Below, piece by piece: positions 56,312 to 64,000 of a stretch of 64,000 nt of DNA (position 1 is the first letter of the stretch; each line of letters begins with the position of its first letter). The position numbers were made by a program, and so were the translations under genes. This stretch comes from Sinonovacula constricta. Lineage: Eukaryota > Mollusca > Bivalvia > Cardiida > Solecurtidae. The DNA is taken from the NCBI GenBank assembly GCA_007844125.1, contig CM017560.1, positions 3,520,125 through 3,584,124 on the forward strand. The letters are read 5' to 3'. The notes under the pieces were generated by a model, which ran no database searches, was not told the DNA's origin, and was given only the letters and a program-made list of their open reading frames with translations.

Positions 56312-59132
56312 GTGAAGATGACGAAGGCAGTGAACTTAAAGCTGAGATCGACGTTGATGATGTGTAATGTCTTCTGGAAAAGCTTGTAGATGGAATTGAA
56401 GAAAATGTTGAAACCATCGACTGTGCAGATGAGGAACTTAATGGTGCACTTCCCGTAGAAATACCAGTAGACACCTGGCTGGATACTGATGGTACACTGC
56501 CTGTAGATACACCGCTTGATACTTGCCTGGATGCTGATGGTACACTGCCTGTAGATACACCGCTTGATACTTGGCTGGATACTGATGGTACACTGCCTGT
56601 AGATACACCGCTTGATACTTGGCTGGATGCTGATGGTACACTGCTTGAGGATACACCGCTTGACACCTGGCTGGATACTGATGGTACACTGCTTGAGGAT
56701 ACACCGCTTGACACTTGGCTGGATGCTGATGGTACACTGCTTGAGGATACACCGCTTGACACCTGGCTGGATACTGATGGTACACTGCCTGAAGATACAC
56801 TAGACACATGGCTGGATACTGATGGTACACTGCTTGAGGATACACCGCTTGACACTTGGCTGGATACTGATGGTACACTGCCTGAAGATACACTAGACAC
56901 ATGGCTGGATACTGATAGTACACTGCTTGAGGATACACCGCTTGACACTTGGCTGGATACTGATGGTACACTGCCTGTAGATACACCGCTTGATACTTGG
57001 CTGGATGCTGATGGTACACTGCTTGAGGATACACCGCTTGACACCTGGCTGGATACTGATGGTACACTGCTTGAGGATACACCGCTTGACACTTGGCTGG
57101 ATGCTGATGGTACACTGCTTGAGGATACACCGCTTGACACCTGGCTGGATACTGATGGTACACTGCCTGAAGATACACTAGACACATGGCTGGATACTGA
57201 TGGTACACTGCTTGAGGATACACCGCTTGACACTTGGCTGGATACTGATGGTACACTGCCTGAAGATACACTAGACACATGGCTGGATACTGATGGTACA
57301 CTGCTTGAGGATACACCGCTTGACACTTGGCTGGATACTGATGGTACACTGCCTGAAGATACACTTGACACATGGCTGGATACTGATGGTACACTGCTGC
57401 TTGAGGATACACCGCTTGACACTTGGCTGGATACTGATGGTACACTGCCTGAAGATACACTAGACACTTGGCTGGATACTGATGGTACACTGCCTGAAGA
57501 TACACTAGACACATGGCTGGATACTGATTGTATACTGCCTGAAGATACACTAGACACATGGCTGGATACTGATGGTACACTGCTGCTTGAGGATACACCG
57601 CTTGACACTTGGCTGGATACTGATGGTACACTGCCTGAAGATACACTAGACACATGGCTGGATACTGATGGTACACTGCCTGAAGATACACTAGACACAT
57701 GGCTGGATACTGATGGTACACTGCCTGAAGATACACTAGACACCTGACTGGATACTGATGGTACACTGTTGCTTGAGGATACACCGCTTGACACTTGGCT
57801 GGATACTGATGGTACACTGCCTGAAGATACACCGCTTGACACTTGGCTGGATGCTGATGGTACACTGCTTGAGGATACACCGCTTGACACCTGGCTGGAT
57901 ACTGATGGTACACTGCTTGAGGATACACCGCTTGACACTTGGCTGGATGCTGATGGTGCACTGCTTGAGGATACACCGCTTGACACCTGGCTGGATACTG
58001 ATGGTACACTGCCTGAAGATACACTAGACACATGGCTGGATACTGATGGTACACTGCTTGAGGATACACCGCTTGACACTTGGCTGGATACTGATGGTAC
58101 ACTGCCTGAAGATACACTAGACACATGGCTGGATACTGATGGTACACTGCTTGAGGATTCACCGCTTGACACTTGGCTGGATACTGATGGTACACTGCCT
58201 GAAGATACACTAGACACATGGCTGGATACTGATGGTACACTGCTTGAGGATACAACGCTTGACACTTGGCTGGATACTGATGGTACACTGCCTGAAGATA
58301 CACTTGACACATGGCTGGATACTGATGGTACACTGCTGCTTGAGGATACACCGCTTGACACTTGGCTGGATACTGATGGTACACTGCCTGAAGATACACT
58401 AGACACTTGGCTGGATACTGATGGTACACTGCTGCTTGAGGATACACCGCTTGACACTTGGCTGGATACTGATGGTACACTGCCTGAAGATACACTAGAC
58501 ACATGGCTGGATACAGATGGTACACTGCCTGAAGATACACTAGACACATGGCTGGATACCGATGGTACACTGCCTGAAGATACACTAGACACATGGCTGG
58601 ATACTGATGGTACACTGCTGCTTGAGGATACACCGCTTGACACTTGGCTGGATACTGATGGTACACTGCCTGAAGATACACTAGACACTTGGCTGGATAC
58701 TAATGGTACACTGCTGCTTGAGGATACACCGCTTGACACTTGGCTGGATACTGATGGTACACTGCCTGTAGATACACCAGTAGACACATGGCTGGATGCT
58801 GATGGTACACTGCCTGAAGATACACCAGTTGACACATGGCTTGATGCTGATGGTACACTGCCTGAAGATACACCAGTTGACACTTGGCTTGATGCTGATG
58901 GTACACTGCCTGAAGATACACCAGTTGACACGTGACTAGATACTGATGGTACACTTCCTGTGGTGCTTTCAGTTACTGTAGTTGTCGAACCGGGGTGTGT
59001 ACATGCTTCTATTGCCAAATCTTTAATCGTCGACTGGTAACCTTCCCGTACGATATATTCTATTTCCAGAGAACTTCCACCTTCTCCATTATAGTTATCG
59101 ATGATTGTCTGTGTATTGCTGTTCACTGGATA
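56312..59132 (-). CDS. Module exon E3 fused to a ~890-residue Ser-rich mucin-like tract
   Basis: A single 2,821-nt exon begins YPVNSNTQTIIDNYNGEGGS and closes the folded part at AIEACTH. It then encodes an extended tandem array of 15-17 residue units of the type SSQVSSGVSSSSVPSV and SSHVSSVSSGSVPSV. Ser dominates, with Val, Pro and Gly and few other residues, as in heavily O-glycosylated mucin domains. The array ends in a Ser/Thr-rich tail and a C/GTGAGT donor in phase 1. The reading frame is set by the E-type head and by its phase match to exons D3 and A3. The other long frames in this region are therefore shadows. Confidence 0.88.
56460..58960 (-). repeat. Coding minisatellite (45/48/51-bp units) of the mucin exon
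   Basis: Roughly 50-55 units of 45, 48 or 51 bp, all multiples of three. On the + strand units read GATACACCGCTTGACACTTG, GCTGGATACTGATGGTACAC. A 378-bp block is duplicated: the segment at 56612-56803 encodes the same string in a shadow frame as 56990-57181. Length variation between alleles is likely. Confidence 0.9.
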
Positions 59133-59356
59133 CTGAAATATAAAATCAAAATTATTCCACTAATACTGTATACAATACTATGAAATTAATGCATATTATT
59201 TAAGGAAACTTTATTATTGTCAAATATATTTCTTTTCACCTTAATGATGCACATGTATTCCTTTCGTAAGACAATTCAATTCACCTTCAGCTCCATTGCC
59301 GTAAGTACAGTAAGCAAAATAAAGACACTGAATATATATAAAGAGATAACGCATAC

Positions 59357-59568
59357 CTTCCTTTTATCCACAAGAGTGCCAGCACTATCCCGGATGAAGA
59401 ACAGGACGCTTGTTCCAATTTGTGCATTCTTTATCGTGACTATAATGTCGTACAGCTGTGCTTCAAAATCGTCAGGCGTTCCAAGGTCGGCTACGATAGA
59501 GACTTCTCCGTTTTCGTCAGTTGCTGGCTTGAAACCATCGCTAGTGATGACATCATTTGGAACCGTTC
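59357..59568 (-). CDS. Module exon D3
   Basis: Encodes GTVPNDVITSDGFKPATDEN, LYDIIVTIKNAQIGTSVLFF and AGTLVDKRK. Homologous to D2 over its whole 212-nt length. Phase 1 in, phase 0 out. Confidence 0.84.
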
Positions 59569-59719
59569 CTAGGAAAAGAGAAGTTGATGAAGTCGTGCTT
59601 CTCGATATCACATTTATTTATTTTTTATTTTTCCGGTATATAAAAAGACAGCATGTAGCTCAGATATTTCCTGATCTACATCTCCTAGTGATCACATTTC
59701 TAGAAACAGCAGACAACGA

Positions 59720-60110
59720 TTTAAGTCCAGGGGGCTGGGGCAAGATGTGCGGGGGATGCACCCACCACTACCCACGTCAATAAGTATAGTTGTGAATAAA
59801 AATTTATGACAAAGTCCTATGAGTATTGCAACATATACGAAACTCCGAAAAGGCACAGAACAAAGGTATTTCAAATGCAAGCCAAGCGAAAAGTAAAAAC
59901 AAATTTGTTACGAGTCATTTAACGAAAAGAGCAAACCCGACAGTGAACACATATATGTAAACTTAAAAATACTATGCTGTTTAAGTAAATTTTGCCTGTT
60001 GACTGCTTAGGTCCATGTTAGGGTCCGTAACTTTGTATGCATAGCCATTATTTACTGCGATAAATTTGAATGGATTTTGATTCATACCCAGCCACAAAAA
60101 TTTTCTGGAT
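59720..60110 (-). repeat. Dispersed repeat, copy 3 (intronic, interrupted)
   Basis: On the - strand the blocks GGACCCTAACATGGACCTAA, CAACAGGCAAAATTTACTT and TGCATCCCCCGCACATCTTG, then CCCCCTGGACTT, follow the order seen at 21925-22092. About 170 bp of unrelated sequence lies between the halves. It lies in the intron between exons C3 and D3. Confidence 0.6.
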
Positions 60111-61105
60111 CCGACCAAGTTTAAGTCTGCACACTGTTTTATTTATATGAATACCAGAGATCTTATCTAAATTAAATATATTAAGGAACAGCAAAAAGAT
60201 ATCATATTCTTCTTAATTTGCAATTAAAAGATTAAGTATCATTTATAAAACCTATATTTACATTTAACATGATTGGAAAAGGAATTTTGTCTTAATTGGA
60301 TTAACATATACCTACTTCTTAAACATTCAAAAGTTTTTTCCACATAAAACGTTTAAAGCATTCCTTAAATGACATTGAAACATCATTAAATAATACGTTA
60401 TATAGATATACGGTGACACAAATTATTGCCCGTTGTACTGTATTACCGCGTTTTTCTCAAGATGTGTGCAAAATGATATTAACATATTTTGATTCATCTT
60501 ATCTACGTTTCGTAAGTCACTCACTTTTACAGCCGCAAAACAAGTACAAGAACTCAATAAAAATTATATGTAGTGTTTGTTAATCAGTTAAACACACTAT
60601 AAAATAATAATAGATTAAAAAAATATTCGAGAATAACATTGAATGTAACTGTATGTATTGAATGTAAATGCATTTTGATTGACAGTGGTTGCTTATAGGA
60701 AATGACAACTAAGCGACACACACGTATTTGACCCAGGTGTTGTCGAATTATGTAAACGGATGTCTTTTTCAATTTCTTTATTTTCAGATTTAAGTATATT
60801 TCATCGCATCTCTTACTGGATTTGTACCCGATCACCTCAATTCGAAAATCGGAACCAAGAGTAACAAATGGCAAGACGATGGTCACGTGGGCAGTGTAGC
60901 CGGTCCACTGGAAAATGTCTGCGATTCTTAGGTAGATTTTCTACTTATTTATATTATACAAATGTGTATTGTTCCTGTCACTTAATGCTGGTACATATAT
61001 AAATGTCATTATGCGGAGTATTCTAGCATATATAAATTATTTTCGCCTCCGTTCAGTCATTAGATTCTAGGAAAGAATGTTGTATTTTCACACAAGTAAA
61101 CTTAC

Positions 61106-61168
61106 CTTGTGTTCCCTCTGGGCCAGTGATTGTGAGGTCGGCCAGGGTCAGATTGTGAACACAGTAAC
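61106..61168 (-). CDS. Module exon C3
   Basis: A 63-nt phase 1-1 exon reads YCVHNLTLADLTITGPEGTQ. It is nearly the same peptide as C2, with the opening Cys and the NLT sequon conserved. Confidence 0.84.
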
Positions 61169-61531
61169 CTTAGGGAAAATAATAAACGCATTGGGATTAT
61201 ATGTAAACGTTAACAAGAAGTAATGAAAGTATCTCCTTAATGGGCATTAAACGTAATTAGTATAACTTATTAGAACAAAATTGAAAGTCCTCAACACCTA
61301 AGGACAAGTACTGTTTGGGTGAATTATGTGTCCATTAGATGATTTTTTTAATATATACATCGGCATGTCACAAAACAATATGAAAATTGTAGTTGAATAT
61401 GAAGTTGAAGAGACATGATATCAGCATTGTTAAGCATGTTAATTTATTTTGTCAAATACACAAAGATATTTAAATAAGGAAACTGCGAAAGTATAAACGG
61501 AAGTAAATATAGTTAATGTACATGTACTTAC

Positions 61532-61688
61532 GTTCGCCCTCGTAGCATGCCTTGATAACCAACTCTGACACGAGAGGGTTGTTCAAAAAGGCCTCTCCTT
61601 CTCTCTTTGACACGACGACCTTCATTACATAGCCCGATGAATTCATGGGTACCGTCACTAACTCGTTGTCGGCGATATCAAACACCAT
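61532..61688 (-). CDS. Module exon B3 (most 5' exon found)
   Basis: Encodes MVFDIADNELVTVPMNSSG, MKVVVSKREGEAFLNNPL and LVIKACYEGE. The phase-0 acceptor (TAAATTGCAG) implies an upstream A-type exon. None is seen up to 64000, so the partner lies outside the window or is too diverged to see. Confidence 0.84.
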
Positions 61689-64000
61689 CTGCAATTTATT
61701 TTATAACAAATCAACATTTAATTTCTTAACAAGGAACCTTATTTAGTATCCAGTTTAAACAAAAGCTATTTTTACAAAGAATTTGGCGGTGTTATAAAGA
61801 TTTAAAACAGAACTTTTCTATCGTGAAAATTAATGTATAACTTTATGATCAATAAAGGTATTCATTAAAGTCTCTAATGCCGTTTAAGTTTTAAAAATAT
61901 TTCTTTTCATTTTAACAGAGCGAGTAGTTTATGACAATATTAATAATTTATCATAACGATTAATTTTAATTCATGAACAGAACGATTTAAGAACTTCGGC
62001 ACCGAAAGATTATATATTTTCTAACACAAAGTCAGTAACATTTGGCACCATTTTAATGTCATTCATACTAAAGACGCAGTAACCCTGTCAAAATGACGAA
62101 ACATCTTGACGAAACATAAAAATACGCTACATAATCGAAAGATCGCCCACTTCATGATGTTAATACTTGTTAAGTTCATCAAAAAGCCTTACTTTCTGCA
62201 ATACTCGCTTGTTAAAAATACCAGTTTTTATTTAGTATTGTATATCTACATATGCTTTATTAAGTCTTAAATTTAAAACAAATATCTTTTAATTAATTAA
62301 ATTAGCAATGCAATATTGAAAAAAAACAACCCATCTTATTAAAACCGAACAAGAATGTTATCAAGCTAGGAAGAAATGACACGAAGTACGGTCTAATGGG
62401 GGGCAATGGAGGCAGTAAATGGTTACTAATTCAACTCTATTCCTCGCTTGTCTGCTCTCCTCGTCTGTACTAAACTAATAGGAAAACGTGGCAGCAGTCG
62501 ACTAAAAGTATATATTGCATACAATGTGGTCGTTCTTTGATTCAGGTCTTGTTTTAGATAAGAGTATGATGAATAGGGAATTTTTACCAATGAGGGTCAC
62601 TTATATATTTACCGCGCTAACATTGTGTCAGCATTTATAAATCTAAAGTGAGGCCAGACAACATTTCGAAAGAAACATAAGAAATGACCGATGTACTGAA
62701 AGGTTATACATTTACCAACACTTACTCAGCAACATGGGCATCTTTGTGATAACAAAGTTTACATTTTATAAATACATTATTTTGTCATTAAAATGGAAAG
62801 GTATATTGTATAATAACACATAAAAAACAATAATTAAATATATTTACAACAGATCACATAAAGCATTTCAGTTAGTCTCAAGGACTAGAATTAATAATAA
62901 TTATCACATCTCAATATACGAAATAATCATTTTTCAATAAACGTTCATCTGTAAAATTAACGGAAAAAAACAGCAGTTTTTTATACTTAAATTGTACTTT
63001 AATAATAACTCTAGCATATTTAATAAGGATATTCATCGAATTCTAAAACAATATTCGAATATTCGTTAAGTATGTTCCAATCATGTTCGAATATTCGGAA
63101 CGAATTTATATTACGGTAGCACATTACAAGGATCATTTGTCATTACGTTTAGTGTGTTTTTATTGTAAAATATTCTCTTTCTGTGGTAATTCATATTACT
63201 AGCCTAACTTTCTGTTAGAGCGGCGGTATATTAATGATTTTAGCACAGCATTTAATTTTAAAACGACAATTTCTTTTGAAATACAAACAGCATATTGTCA
63301 ATCTGCAATTGTTGTTTATATCGGAGGACCGGAAGTGGTGTTTCTTTACTTGTTCAGTGGTAATTTGCAAAGAGAATATGGCCAATTGATAATGCTTGTA
63401 AATGTGTGATCAATGTCATTTTTCCTTAACAATTAGAATTTTTATAAACATTTTTAAGTTATACAGTAACCAATCAACGTTTAGATGATAAGCAAGGCCC
63501 GTATAATTTATGCAGTTTTAATTGGTCAACTCAAACTTGAATATCTTGTTATTATGTGTTGTACTTCGTACAATAATCATAACAGTTTAAAGACAAGTTG
63601 CGTAAATAATGACCTATTTCTATTAACATATGAATTGTACATTAATAAGCTTCTTTTACTGTAACACATCTGTTTAATAAGACCTTATGATAATTTTATT
63701 AGATGATATTGTAAAACACAAATACTAAATAGCTCACAATTTTAATATTTTACGAACGCAAACAATCTATAACCACAAACAGTCAATTGTGTTCTGTGAA
63801 CTTATCTTGTAAGTTAAATTAATATGTACAAGAAACATTTTCAAAAGGAGCTGGTGCTGATACTGGATCGACTGTAAGACAATTAGACAAACACATGCAG
63901 GCTTTATTTAGAGAAACCGCTCAAGTGTATAGCCAATTAACGGCCTTGATTGATTGGTGGTCGGATTTATGTTTATGATTGGCTGATTATCGCTAAAAGT
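61689..64000. other. AT-rich sequence, probably intron of the mosaic gene
   Basis: No exon with the A-module motif (QALLGS, opening IC) and no GC-rich island is visible. The stretch is probably one long intron continuing past the window. I see no mobile element or RNA gene in it. Confidence 0.5.

Larger units (their letters stand above)
40321..61688 (-). other. Gene span: giant secreted mosaic protein (mucin-like / TSP1 / cystine knot), 5' end outside window
   Basis: About 31 exons can be chained on the - strand with matching splice phases, giving roughly 2,525 codons. Order: B3-C3-D3-E3 (mucin), A3-B2-C2-D2-E2, A2-B1-CD1-E1, EF-hand, Cys-linker, TSP1 x2, TIL/VWFC, TSP1 x4 with linkers, TIL/VWFC, cystine knot. 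All domain exons or exon sets are bounded by phase-1 introns, the classic arrangement for shuffled extracellular modules. The C-terminal half resembles SCO-spondin and gel-forming mucin/VWF ends. The N-terminal modules are not recognised. No signal peptide is visible because the first exons lie beyond 64 kb. Confidence 0.8.

Noticed and set aside
56438..58935. 747-codon - strand ORF and 388-codon + strand ORF (DTWLDTDGTL repeats)
   Set aside because: They overlap the mucin exon. The 940-codon frame is fixed by the homologous E-type head and by phase agreement with both neighbouring exons.

Overview
The window looks like nuclear DNA of a lophotrochozoan invertebrate, most likely a bivalve mollusc. 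It is AT-rich and intron-rich, coding exons are small and GC-richer islands with GT/AG borders, and micro- and minisatellites and degenerate dispersed repeats fill much of the rest. There is no bacterial gene organisation and no CRISPR array. The species is not determined from the sequence; the bivalve assignment rests on repeat style and on the domain mix of the large gene.

Left third (1-24 kb): almost no coding sequence. One convincing terminal exon on the + strand (6645-6838) encodes the membrane anchor and cytoplasmic tail of an unknown protein. The rest is dominated by tandem arrays: a (TG)n run, a 43-bp satellite organised as 129-bp trimers (4.39-5.70 kb), a 4.6-kb array of 24-bp monomers with kilobase-scale superunits (10.36-14.96 kb), (GATA)/(GA)n, (CT)n and a 33-bp minisatellite. 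A foldback element with ~140-bp inverted arms lies at 19.78-20.89 kb. A promoter-like cluster (CRE, ZNF143/Staf-like and YY1-like sites) lies at 17.92-17.96 kb.

Middle (24-35 kb): two tandem two-exon genes on the + strand encode gamma-glutamylamine cyclotransferase-like (GGACT/AIG2 family) proteins. Copy 2 is intact (164 aa; 4.6-kb intron). Copy 1 has a +1 frameshift early in exon 2 and is either a pseudogene or an assembly error. Between them lies a 63-bp minisatellite made of three 21-bp submonomers. The copy-2 intron holds a near-perfect hairpin, a tRNA-derived SINE-like element, a small ORF and degenerate ~135-bp mollusc-type repeats.

Right third (40.3-61.7 kb): about 31 exons on the - strand form one phase-consistent gene for a very large secreted mosaic protein whose 5' end lies outside the window. 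In transcript order it encodes repeated Cys-bounded ~140-residue modules (exon types A-B and C-D-E), a 940-residue Ser-rich mucin-like exon, shorter Ser/Thr linkers, an EF-hand exon, six thrombospondin type 1 repeats interleaved with TIL/VWFC-like segments, and a C-terminal cystine knot. The ending resembles SCO-spondin/mucin/VWF-type proteins, but I do not recognise the N-terminal modules. The sequence suggests an oligomerising, glycosylated extracellular or mucus-like protein that grew by tandem duplication of exon blocks. Six-domain-copy evolution, one intron difference between copies, and paired alternative donors 10 nt apart at two paralogous junctions are the most interesting features here.
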